Of a stretch of 36,427 bases of DNA, positions 24,790 through 32,059 are shown piece after piece. The translations under genes and the position numbers were made by a program. The stretch spans positions 1 through 36,427 of the forward strand of contig JAERTD010000036.1 in NCBI GenBank assembly GCA_016845175.1, read 5' to 3'. Source of the stretch: Bacteroidota bacterium. GTDB taxonomy: Bacteria; Bacteroidota; Bacteroidia; Bacteroidales; F082. The notes below the pieces were generated by a model. That model saw nothing but the letters and a program-made list of their open reading frames with translations, made no database searches and was not told the origin of the DNA. Every line of letters starts with the position of its first letter. Position 1 is the first letter of the stretch.

Positions 24790-24980
24790 TTTTGGGTAGC
24801 TGCGGGCTATTCGTTATAGCTGCCTTTCCCTTGTCCGGTTCCGCAAGGCCCTGGGGAGGTATTTCAAAGGTGTTCATACACCCCATGGGCCAGCGTCACC
24901 AGGCCATGGGCTGCGGCAGGCTGCCACTGCTATCCCTGCTACGAAAGATGAGGTATCAGGGATGATTCGTAAGCGGATTC
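24790..24980. other. Non-coding GC-rich stretch with scattered inverted repeats
   Basis: No open frame or RNA gene is recognised. It contains paired segments such as CCCATGGGCC/GGCCATGGG (about 24889-24920) and ATCCCTG/CAGGGAT (about 24932-24962). Its GC content is higher than that of the adjacent genes. It may be the remnant of a repeat element or a non-autonomous mobile element; this is inference. Confidence 0.4.
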
Positions 24981-25029
24981 CTGCCTGCATCGCTTTAGCG
25001 TAGCTTCAGCAGAGCAAAGCGGCAGGCAG
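24981..25029. repeat. Large imperfect inverted repeat
   Basis: Arms CTGCCTGCATCGCTTT (24981-24996) and AAAGCGGCAGGCAG (25016-25029) pair over 14 bp with a two-base bulge around a 19-base loop. It lies in the gene-free gap between rpsF and wecB. Confidence 0.7.
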
Positions 25030-25051
25030 GTGAAATCCACAGCATATATTA

Positions 25052-25181
25052 GGTTGGGATTGCAAATCCCGACCAGCGTTAGAATAATAGCCGCATGGTG
25101 AAGCTAAGCGGCAGCCTAAAAAATCAATAGCAATAATAGCACTCATAGCACCCCTCAGTTACCCCGTCCTTCAGGGCGGGG
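25052..25181. repeat. Modular palindromic repeat block 1 (REP-like)
   Basis: Three hairpin modules in order: A, GGTTGGGATT/AATCCCGACC (25052-25074); B, GCCGC.../...GCGGC (25090-25112); and C, CCCCGTCC/GGGCGGGG (25162-25181). The same modules A, B and C recur in the same order in the gap downstream of rpsT/upstream of radC. Module C is 17 bp after the wecB stop and could end its transcript. Confidence 0.8.
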
Positions 25182-25198
25182 ACGAAGGAAATGAAGAA

Positions 25199-26344
25199 CT
25201 AATTCTCAATTATTCGTTCACAAATAAATTCTGCGGCTTTTCCATCACCAAAAATCGATGGGAAATGTAAGGGCTCAGACATGGTATGAAAATGCTGCCA
25301 GGCCTCGATAATGCTTAACTCGTCTGCATCAGCCAATATAGCAGTGCCAGCCTCGACAATTTCCACCCATTCAGTTTCAGGCCTGAGTATCACCGAAGGC
25401 TTGTTAAAAAAGTAGGCTTCCTTTTGAACACCTCCTGAGTCTGTGAAAATCATGTTACACTGACTTTCCAGGGCTATCATGTCCAGAAAGGAAACCGGTG
25501 GGATTAATTTAATGTTTGGATGATCCAGAATGCTTTGCCTGAAATTGACCTGAAGCTTACTTTCCATTAGTTTTTTGGTTCTGGGATGCAGTGGCAATAG
25601 GATGGGCATGCCCGAGCTCTCGGTGATGTTTAAAAAAGCCCTGAAGATAGATGAAAGTGCTTCGGTAGAATCAGTATTGGCAGGACGATGGATGGTGGCC
25701 AGTAAAAAAGCCGATGCTCTCAAATCATATGTGTCAAGAATCATGCTTTGCTTCATAGCTAAAGCCTGATAATGAAGGCTGTTGTCATACATCACATCTC
25801 CGCAATGAAAAATACCTGGGTGATCAGGAGTAGATGTCCTGGAACTTTCGCCTGAAAATCCTTCTTTAAGTAAATTGTTATAACCAGCCAGGGTAGGCGA
25901 GAAGAGCAAGGTAGCAGCCCTGTCGCATGAAATTCGGTTGATTTCTTCAGGCATCTCTCTGTTAAAGGATCTCAGTCCTGCTTCCACATGTACAATGGGA
26001 ACCGATAGCTTAGCTGCAACTATTGTGGCCGCAAGGGTGGAATTGGTATCCCCATAAACCAACACATAATCCGGTTGCTCATTCATGACTATGGGCTCTA
26101 GCTTAGCTATCATGGCAGCGGTTTGAACGGCATGGCTTCCACTACCCACATGTAAATTAAAATCAGGTTCAGGAATGCCCAACTCATCGAAGAAGACCTT
26201 CGACATATTGATGTCATAATGCTGTCCGGTATGAACAATCACTTCTGTTAATCGGTCCGGGAATTGCTTGGCAATGGCCCTGCTAATGGCTGAAGCTTTG
26301 ATAATTTGTGGCCTGGCGCCTATAATGCTAAGAATCTTCTTCAT
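25199..26344 (-). CDS. wecB: UDP-N-acetylglucosamine 2-epimerase (non-hydrolysing)
   Basis: A 381-residue cytosolic enzyme that interconverts UDP-GlcNAc and UDP-ManNAc for surface polysaccharide synthesis. Seen: IIGARPQIIKASAISRAI (7-24), HTGQHYDINMSKVFFDELGI (38-57), Asp99 in YGDTNSTLAA, Glu121 in HVEAGLRSFNREMPEEINR with a second acidic catalytic position there, His219 in TIHRPANTD, and the UDP-binding TDSGGVQKEA near residue 285. Standard length. It stands alone, flanked by repeats, with radC 80 bp upstream on the same strand; no other polysaccharide genes are adjacent. Confidence 0.95.
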   Translation of the reverse strand: MKKILSIIGARPQIIKASAISRAIAKQFPDRLTEVIVHTGQHYDINMSKVFFDELGIPEPDFNLHVGSGSHAVQTAAMIAKLEPIVMNEQPDYVLVYGDTNSTLAATIVAAKLSVPIVHVEAGLRSFNREMPEEINRISCDRAATLLFSPTLAGYNNLLKEGFSGESSRTSTPDHPGIFHCGDVMYDNSLHYQALAMKQSMILDTYDLRASAFLLATIHRPANTDSTEALSSIFRAFLNITESSGMPILLPLHPRTKKLMESKLQVNFRQSILDHPNIKLIPPVSFLDMIALESQCNMIFTDSGGVQKEAYFFNKPSVILRPETEWVEIVEAGTAILADADELSIIEAWQHFHTMSEPLHFPSIFGDGKAAEFICERIIEN

Positions 26345-26424
26345 GGGTTATGGCATACTGTGCAAATATCAGCTTTTTTCTTATGTCATAATCCAGACAA
26401 AGGTTTTTCAAATTCTCTAGAATG

Positions 26425-27126
26425 CTATAGTAGAGATTCATCAGCAAAACTGTAGTAATCATCACTTCCCACAATCAGATGATCCAAAATGTTGATTTCC
26501 AAAGAAACTCCTGCCTCTTTTATTTTATTGGTCAGCTCAATATCGTTTTGACTGGGCTTGAGGTTGTTTGAAGGGTGATTGTGTGCCAGTATAATGGAAG
26601 AAGCATGGTGGCTCAATGCCGTACTAAATATCATTTTAGGGTCAGCTACGGTTCCTGAAAAGCCACCCTGGCTTATCCTGACCTTTTTGAGCACTTGGTT
26701 GGCACGATCAAGTAGGACGATCCAGAAGGCTTCATGTATGCAATCACTCAAATCAGCATAAAGTAAATTGTAAGCGTCATTACTGCAGCTTATTTTCCTT
26801 TTTTTGTCCAGGGTGTCATCAGCTCGACGTCTTCTGCCCAACTCCATGGCTGCCACAATACTCAAGGCCTTGGCCTGACCAATGCCTTTAAAACTCATAA
26901 GCTCTTTTATGCCGAGGGTGGAAAGTTCTGCCAGGCTGTTGTTGCTGCCCTTAAGGATGCGTTTGCAAAGGGCTACAGCTGATTCTTCCGTGTTGCCAGA
27001 GCCAATAAGTATGGCAAGGAGTTCTGCCTTGCTCAATTGTCCTTTGCCTTGGAGAAGTATTTTCTCCCTTGGTCGGTCATCTTCAGCCCATTGGTTGATG
27101 GGCAATCTGTGGGGATAGGTGTTCAT
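26425..27126 (-). CDS. radC: RadC-family JAB/MPN domain protein
   Basis: A 233-residue protein. Seen: the N-terminal UPF0758 segment with DDRPREKILLQGKGQLSKAE, a helix-hairpin-helix-like GIKELMSFKGIGQAKA (72-87), and a JAMM metalloprotease-like motif with His182, His184 and Asp195 (HNHPSNNLKPSQND), where the usual HPSG is HPSN. Role in DNA repair is traditional but unproved for this family. It precedes wecB by 80 bp; an operon is possible but functionally odd. Confidence 0.93.
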   Translation of the reverse strand: MNTYPHRLPINQWAEDDRPREKILLQGKGQLSKAELLAILIGSGNTEESAVALCKRILKGSNNSLAELSTLGIKELMSFKGIGQAKALSIVAAMELGRRRRADDTLDKKRKISCSNDAYNLLYADLSDCIHEAFWIVLLDRANQVLKKVRISQGGFSGTVADPKMIFSTALSHHASSIILAHNHPSNNLKPSQNDIELTNKIKEAGVSLEINILDHLIVGSDDYYSFADESLL

Positions 27127-27163
27127 AAGGCTTGTTTTTCAAATGATTGATTTCCATAAGTTA

Positions 27164-27386
27164 CCCCGTCCTTTAGGTCGGGGAAGGTAAAATTTAGCTC
27201 TTCCGGATTTGTAATCCGGAAGTTTGGTAAGCGGATTTATAATCCGCAGCTTATCTAGGTCGGGATTGCAAATCCCGACCAGCTAAAGGTCTGTAGATTG
27301 TAGCCGCTTGGCAAAGCCAGGCGACAGTGTAAGTATCCATAGTAACTAAAATACCCATAAGTGACCATGTCCTTTAGGTCGGGGAA
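27164..27386. repeat. Modular palindromic repeat block 2 (REP-like)
   Basis: Order: C, CCCCGTCC...GGTCGGGG (27164-27183); A1, 10-bp perfect stem CTTCCGGATT/AATCCGGAAG (27200-27222); A2, GCGGATT/AATCCGC (27231-27247); A3, 10-bp perfect stem GGTCGGGATT/AATCCCGACC (27258-27280); B, GCCGCTTGGC/GCCAGGCGAC (27303-27325); C', TGTCCTTTAGGTCGGGG (27369-27385). No gene is visible in 27127-27593; short open frames there run through the palindromes and are not credible. Confidence 0.85.
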
Positions 27387-27465
27387 TTTGAAAAATCCTA
27401 CTGGTCATTCCTCTACCGCCGCTCGCATGCAGCGAGTGGTAACTATAATTGAAGCATCTTGCTTT

Positions 27466-27484
27466 TTGGGATTGCAAATCCCAA
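27466..27484. repeat. Isolated module A palindrome
   Basis: TTGGGATT GCA AATCCCAA, an 8-bp perfect stem of the same GGGATT/AATCCC family as block 2. A separate short hairpin (CTCGC/GCGAG) lies just before it at 27423-27437. Confidence 0.75.
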
Positions 27485-27539
27485 CAAACAGTAGGTGGTA
27501 TTCTATGGTTTTTGAATGCTTGTTCTGTCATAAAGGTAC

Positions 27540-27573
27540 AAAAAAACCCGGAAGCCTTTCGGTTCCGGGTTTT
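27540..27573 (-). terminator. Rho-independent terminator of rpsT
   Basis: On the minus strand, an ACCCGGAA/TTCCGGGT stem extended by a CC/GG pair past a bulge is followed by seven T. It lies 21 bp after the rpsT stop. A T-rich stretch on the other side may allow some bidirectional function. Confidence 0.88.
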
Positions 27574-27593
27574 GAATATTTTTTGTACTAAAA

Positions 27594-27848
27594 CTATGAC
27601 AAACTGTTTGCGTACTTGGTGATCTTTGATTTGAGGTTTCCGGCTTTATTCTTATGGATCATATTCCTTTTTGCCAGCTTATCGATCATTGTATACAGTT
27701 TGGGTAGCATGTCAGCTGCATCTTTTTTCTCAGTCAGAGACCTGAATTGGCGTACTGCATTACGCATAGTTTTCGTGTAATAACGATTGTGAACCCTTCT
27801 GGCTTCGCTCTGCCTGATTCTTTTGAGTGCTGATTGATGATTGGCCAT
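27594..27848 (-). CDS. rpsT: 30S ribosomal protein S20
   Basis: An 84-residue small-subunit protein that binds the 5' domain and h44 of 16S rRNA. Seen: [20 protein letters not shown] at the N-terminus, [10 protein letters not shown], and the basic end [18 protein letters not shown]. Length is standard. It is a single-gene unit with its own promoter and terminator. Confidence 0.98.
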   Translation of the reverse strand: MANHQSALKRIRQSEARRVHNRYYTKTMRNAVRQFRSLTEKKDAADMLPKLYTMIDKLAKRNMIHKNKAGNLKSKITKYANSLS

Positions 27849-27879
27849 AATATAATTTTATTATAAATATTTGGGGCTG

Positions 27880-27908
27880 CAAAAGTACAACTATTTTTAA
27901 TATATCAA
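27880..27908 (-). promoter_or_regulatory. Promoter of rpsT
   Basis: On the minus strand, TTG (27906-27908), an 18-nt spacer and TACTTTTG (27880-27887) fit the Bacteroidota promoter; the leader to the ATG is about 25 nt. Confidence 0.65.
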
Positions 27909-27947
27909 AACAAATCTGCTTTATTTTGTGAAGAGACAAATGATAAC

Positions 27948-29231
27948 TTAAATCCGCTTTGCCAGTAAGATCGGTTCTTCGTAAGTCTCATATCCAACGA
28001 TGCTTACATCATAAAATGTATTGGTTTTCAGGCCTTCTTCTTCAATGATGATGGGGATGTAATGCTCCCCCAATCCACTGGCAAAACCGTTGTCCTCGAT
28101 CTTTTCCACAAGCACCCTTTGTTTCTTTCCAAGCATGCTTTTTCGGTAGGCCAGTTTGTGTGATTCAGAGAGTTCTCTGATCAGTTTACTGCGCTCATTT
28201 TTGATGCTTTCAGGCAAATGGTTCTCCATTCGCTCAGCACGGGTTCCTTTCCTTACCGAATACTTAAAAGTATGAATGTGACCAAAACCAATCCGGTCGG
28301 CCATGGCCATGGATTGATGAAAATCTTCACCACTTTCCCCTGGAAATCCGACTATAATATCTGTGGTCAGGTTAAAATCATCAGCAGAAGCCTGTAATTT
28401 TTTCGCCATATCTTCAAAAACCCTTGTTGTATACATCCTTCTCATCTTCAGTAGGATCTCATCAGAACCACTTTGCAGGCAAATGTGCATATGGGGGCAT
28501 AATTTGGGATGTTTAAATAACCTGAAGAAACTATCGGTGTACCCATCAGGCTCAATGGATGAAATGCGTACCCTGAAATCACCAGGAATATCCAGTATGG
28601 CTTCCACCAGGGCTTCAAAGTCATAGTCTTCATATTGATAGCGACCCAGATTCACACCTGTCAGGACTACCTCCTTAAAACCAAATCCTATAACTTTTTT
28701 GATATTTTCGAAAATGGCATCGGCCGACCGGCTCACTGCCCTTCCCCTGACTTTAGGAATAATACAAAAGGTGCAGAAGTTGTCGCAACCATCCTGTATC
28801 TTTATCATGGCCCGGGTATGAAAGGTTTTCTCTGCTGCTTCGTAAGCAAACAAATCAGTTTCGTAGGCATCAGGCTTTACAATTTCCCCCTTATAATGGG
28901 CATCAATTAATGAAAGTATGGATGTTTTGTGGTTATTGTCCACCACATAATCAATGCTGTCGTTTTGCTCAAGCTTTTCTTTGTAATTGGTGGCCATACA
29001 ACCGGTAACGATGGTCAGGGCATCCTTGTTCAGTTTTTGGGTTTGCTTAATGACCTGCCTCGATTTGTGGTCGCTTTGATTGGTTACTGTGCAGGTGTTA
29101 ATCACATAAACGTCAGCCTCTTTGCCAAAATCAACAATTTCATAGGCTGCTTTGGAAACTTCTGAAGCCAGAGAATCCGTCTCGAACAGATTAAGTCTGC
29201 AACCCAGTGTCTTAAACGCTACTTTCTTCAT
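27948..29231 (-). CDS. mtaB: tRNA t6A37 C2-methylthiotransferase MtaB
   Basis: A 427-residue radical-SAM enzyme that converts t6A to ms2t6A at position 37 of tRNAs. Seen: the N-terminal [4Fe-4S] domain with Cys11 (KTLGCRLN), Cys47 (NTCTVT) and Cys78 (TGCMA), the radical-SAM Cys149-x3-Cys153-x2-Cys156 (GCDNFCTFC), LTGVNLGRY, and a C-terminal TRAM domain. The GCRLN/NTCTVT pattern is of MtaB rather than MiaB or RimO. It is the last gene of the fpr-like/miaB-like/mtaB operon. Confidence 0.92.
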   Translation of the reverse strand: MKKVAFKTLGCRLNLFETDSLASEVSKAAYEIVDFGKEADVYVINTCTVTNQSDHKSRQVIKQTQKLNKDALTIVTGCMATNYKEKLEQNDSIDYVVDNNHKTSILSLIDAHYKGEIVKPDAYETDLFAYEAAEKTFHTRAMIKIQDGCDNFCTFCIIPKVRGRAVSRSADAIFENIKKVIGFGFKEVVLTGVNLGRYQYEDYDFEALVEAILDIPGDFRVRISSIEPDGYTDSFFRLFKHPKLCPHMHICLQSGSDEILLKMRRMYTTRVFEDMAKKLQASADDFNLTTDIIVGFPGESGEDFHQSMAMADRIGFGHIHTFKYSVRKGTRAERMENHLPESIKNERSKLIRELSESHKLAYRKSMLGKKQRVLVEKIEDNGFASGLGEHYIPIIIEEEGLKTNTFYDVSIVGYETYEEPILLAKRI

Positions 29232-29266
29232 ATGCTTTGAATCTTCAATCGATGATCCTACTATAT

Positions 29267-30718
29267 TTAATTCATGGCATAAGCATGTTCTACCATTTGA
29301 CCCTCCATGGAAAATGCAGTGGCAGAGTCAATCTTAACATATACATATTGTCCAATAAGGGCTTCATCGGTGCTGGCAAATCTAATAATCAATCTCCCCT
29401 CCGTCAGGGCTGATAAATAGCCGGATTTTCTGTCTTTACCCCTGACCAAGACCTTGTAAGTTTGACCGATGAGCTTTTTATTATATTCCAATGAATGTTT
29501 CATCAATTCTCCTGTGAGGCGGTGGTAACGTTCCTTCTTAACCTCCTTGGGAATATCATCAGCCCAGCGCGAGCTTGCTGCGCCCGGACGGGGAGAGTAC
29601 TGAGCAATATAGGCCATATTATATTTGAACTCCTTCATAATGTCGATGGTATGTTCAAATTGAGCTTCTGTTTCACCGGTAAAACCCACTATGATATCGG
29701 TAAATACAGTGGCCTGAGGAATCAACTCCCTGATATCGGTAACAATCTCACGGTATTTACTCATAGAGTGTTTGCGGTTCATTCGAACCAATACCTCGTC
29801 ATCACCCGATTGTACTGGCAAGTGTATTTGTTTGGCCAGACAATCATATTTGGCAATTACTTCAATCACATCCCGGGTCATATCTCTTGGGTGTGGCGAA
29901 GTGAAATACAGCCAGAAATCCTGGTCGATTGAATTCCCATAGGCGCCAATGGAATCCAGCAGTCCGGCAAAGCTCAGCTCATCGCCTTTTTTGTCCAATC
30001 CATAGGAGTTTACATTTTGCCCCAGTAGTGTGATGGACTTGAAACCATCCGCCACCAATTGTTTCAGTTCAGTTAGTATTTCTGAAGAGGGTCGTGAAAC
30101 CTCTCTGCCACGGGTATATGGAACTGCACAATAGGTGCAAAACTTATCACAACCGTTTTGGATGGGAATAAAGGCCTCAAAGCCACTTCCGTATTTGGGT
30201 TTGATATGCCAGAAATCTTCAATACTACTGTCGCTTTTCAACAGGCTATTTTGTGGATTTCCAATACTGGGCACCGTAGCGGTCAACTGAAGTCCTTCCA
30301 TCTGAGGATCAGATTTCTCCTTCTGGCTTTCGATTTCTTCGAGGCCTTTATCAAGAGGTCGCATACCAGCCTGAGTAACCACACCATATTGTGATATCAT
30401 CTGAGGTAAATCCGGCAATTCGCTCATGGGAAAAACCATGTCGAAGGTCTTAAGAAATTGTTCCTTATCAGCCGGCAATACACAACCGCTTACAAAAGTG
30501 ATGAGGCTTTTCTTTTGCCTCCATTTATTCCATTTATTGATCTTGGTATATACCTTGTCAATGGCTTTTTGTCTTACAGAACAGGCAATTACACCTAAAA
30601 GACTAGCTTCTTCTTCAGAATCTGTGGGCGTAAACCCCATTTTATCCAATACCTGCTGCACACGCTCACCATCGGAGATGTTCATCTGACAACCTAATTG
30701 GACGATATTATATTTCAT
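29267..30718 (-). CDS. MiaB-like tRNA methylthiotransferase, divergent
   Basis: A 483-residue radical-SAM methylthiotransferase. The ATG at 30718 (MKYNIVQLGCQMN) is chosen; the frame continues 26 codons upstream into the preceding gene without family similarity. Seen: N-terminal cluster ligands Cys10, Cys46 and Cys79, radical-SAM Cys190-x3-Cys194-x2-Cys197 (GCDKFCTYC), LLGQNVNSYG, and a C-terminal TRAM domain. The GCQMN and CSVR motifs point to MiaB (ms2i6A37). It differs from usual Bacteroidota MiaB: VIACSVRQKA replaces the NTCSIR-type motif, and a charged linker of roughly 35 residues (about 115-165) separates the two cluster domains. It begins 10 bp after the fpr-like gene. Confidence 0.85.
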   Translation of the reverse strand: MKYNIVQLGCQMNISDGERVQQVLDKMGFTPTDSEEEASLLGVIACSVRQKAIDKVYTKINKWNKWRQKKSLITFVSGCVLPADKEQFLKTFDMVFPMSELPDLPQMISQYGVVTQAGMRPLDKGLEEIESQKEKSDPQMEGLQLTATVPSIGNPQNSLLKSDSSIEDFWHIKPKYGSGFEAFIPIQNGCDKFCTYCAVPYTRGREVSRPSSEILTELKQLVADGFKSITLLGQNVNSYGLDKKGDELSFAGLLDSIGAYGNSIDQDFWLYFTSPHPRDMTRDVIEVIAKYDCLAKQIHLPVQSGDDEVLVRMNRKHSMSKYREIVTDIRELIPQATVFTDIIVGFTGETEAQFEHTIDIMKEFKYNMAYIAQYSPRPGAASSRWADDIPKEVKKERYHRLTGELMKHSLEYNKKLIGQTYKVLVRGKDRKSGYLSALTEGRLIIRFASTDEALIGQYVYVKIDSATAFSMEGQMVEHAYAMN

Positions 30719-30728
30719 GTGTGGCGGA

Positions 30729-31385
30729 TTAAAAGTAAACTTCTGTGTGGAGCTTTTCCTGGGAGATCCCTTTTTGTTCCATAATACCCATGGCATCCTT
30801 GATCATATTGAAATTTCCACAAAAATAGCAATAGGTGTCCGCATCAAATTGTTGTTCCTTTAAATAGGCACTTACTCTTCCCTGATAATCACCTGTCTTA
30901 TCTCTCGAACTGCAGCAAATGTAGCGTTCAGGATCATAATCTGATTGACCATAGGATTCATGTCCGTAACGGGTTCCGTGGATAAGGCTATAGTTTAAAT
31001 CGGGTATGCTTTTAATCATGCTGTGGAAGGGAGCTATCCCTGTTCCTGTGGCCACAAATAGGAGTTTCTTCTTTTGTTCAAGCACCTCTTGCGAAAGAGT
31101 GAAAAAGCCCACAGGGCCTTCTATGTTGAGCATTTCCCCAGGCTTCATGCGTTTAAGCTTCTTGCTTACTATCCCATCTTCTACCTCTTTCACAAGGACT
31201 TCCAGATAGGTATCATCTGTGCCACTATATATCGAATATTCTCTTTGTTCATAGGTGCCGGCAATTCCCAGAAGAATATGCTGGCCGGGTTGAAATTCCA
31301 GATTATTTCTTTCGATTCTTAAAATATAAGTTGAATCGGTCAGGTGGCAGATATCGTGTAGTCGGTGTAGGTTATTCTGTTGCAT
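30729..31385 (-). CDS. Ferredoxin-NADP reductase-like flavoprotein
   Basis: A 218-residue cytosolic oxidoreductase. Seen: an FAD domain with REYSIYS (48-54, the R-x-Y-S FAD motif) and GPVGFF (90-95), an NAD(P) domain with VATGTGIAPFHSM (111-123), CGNFNMIKDA near residue 190, and a C-terminal aromatic TEVYF as in ferredoxin-NADP reductases. It has no iron-sulfur domain. It probably supplies low-potential electrons; the two radical-SAM methylthiotransferases that follow in the operon need such electrons, which makes it a candidate donor. That link is inference. Confidence 0.88.
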   Translation of the reverse strand: MQQNNLHRLHDICHLTDSTYILRIERNNLEFQPGQHILLGIAGTYEQREYSIYSGTDDTYLEVLVKEVEDGIVSKKLKRMKPGEMLNIEGPVGFFTLSQEVLEQKKKLLFVATGTGIAPFHSMIKSIPDLNYSLIHGTRYGHESYGQSDYDPERYICCSSRDKTGDYQGRVSAYLKEQQFDADTYCYFCGNFNMIKDAMGIMEQKGISQEKLHTEVYF

Positions 31386-31492
31386 TTTATTGCCCTGTTT
31401 CTACTCTTTATGCGTTAAATTATTGCAAATGAGCAGATCAATTTTTGGGAGTGCGAAATTACATCTTTTTTTAATTCACGAACTCTATACCC

Positions 31493-31500
31493 TAAATTTG
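31493..31500 (+). promoter_or_regulatory. -7 promoter element of the GTPase operon
   Basis: TAAATTTG (TAnnTTTG) lies 50 nt before the ATG at 31551. A T-rich tract stands at the -33 position (19-nt spacer) instead of a clear TTG. The gap 31386-31550 shows no gene. Confidence 0.45.
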
Positions 31501-31550
31501 AGGAGTTTCCCTATATTTATCTTTTATTTCACTCCCAAAATACAGGCTGT

Positions 31551-32042
31551 ATGGAAAATAATGAAGCCAAAAACCTTTCCCGGATCAAAGAGATTCTTTT
31601 TGGTGAGGAGGTTGAATATGTGAAGCAGCAGATCGCACAAGTTCAGCAATTGCTGGAAAAGGAAGTTGAAGAAGTTAAGGTGGAAATTGAGACGAAAACC
31701 AAAGAGTTTTCACAGGTGAACGACCAGCAACACGAGGAATTAAAAACGGTTAATGAGGAAAAAGAAAAGCAGATAGAGGCTGTAAATCAGGAAATAAAGG
31801 AAGCTATTGCCGAGCGAAAGTCTGAAATTGAGCAAGTCTCAGAGACCATTGCAAAAAAACAGGAAAACCTGGCCACTGATGTTAGCGCCCAGCTTAAAGA
31901 GTTTGAGGAGAAGATCAGTGGTGAGATTAAAAAATTGCAGGAAAATCTTCATACGCAATTGGAAGAAATAAAAACCTCAAAGATTGATAAAGAAGCCGTA
32001 ACCAAGGTGCTTGAACAATTGCTGGATGCCCTGAAAAAATAA
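31551..32042 (+). CDS. Coiled-coil protein of the small-GTPase operon
   Basis: I do not recognise a named family. It has 163 residues, no signal peptide and no membrane segment. After a short N-terminal element (LSRIKEILFGEEVEYVKQ, residues 9-26) almost the whole protein is a charged Glu/Lys/Gln-rich coiled coil (about 25-140) with heptad spacing; the end is a short amphipathic helix (VTKVLEQLLDALKK). The N-terminal element resembles the N-terminus of the next gene product. It is the first of four tightly spaced genes (17 bp to the next). A scaffold or adaptor role is inference. Confidence 0.85.
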   Translation: MENNEAKNLSRIKEILFGEEVEYVKQQIAQVQQLLEKEVEEVKVEIETKTKEFSQVNDQQHEELKTVNEEKEKQIEAVNQEIKEAIAERKSEIEQVSETIAKKQENLATDVSAQLKEFEEKISGEIKKLQENLHTQLEEIKTSKIDKEAVTKVLEQLLDALKK

Positions 32043-32059
32043 ATTAGACCTGAATCTAT

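Noticed and set aside
24790..24960. Possible tRNA or structured RNA gene in the GC-rich gap
   Set aside because: No T-arm GGTTCGAATCC-type segment or cloverleaf could be built; only scattered inverted repeats.
25199..27126. Polysaccharide biosynthesis island around wecB
   Set aside because: No glycosyltransferase, flippase or sugar-nucleotide genes are adjacent; wecB stands with radC only.
27346..27591. Short open frames between radC and rpsT
   Set aside because: They run through palindromic repeats and the rpsT terminator, and show no protein-like composition.
29495..29932. 145-codon open frame opposite the MiaB-like gene
   Set aside because: Antisense to conserved radical-SAM sequence, without a credible start region or protein features.
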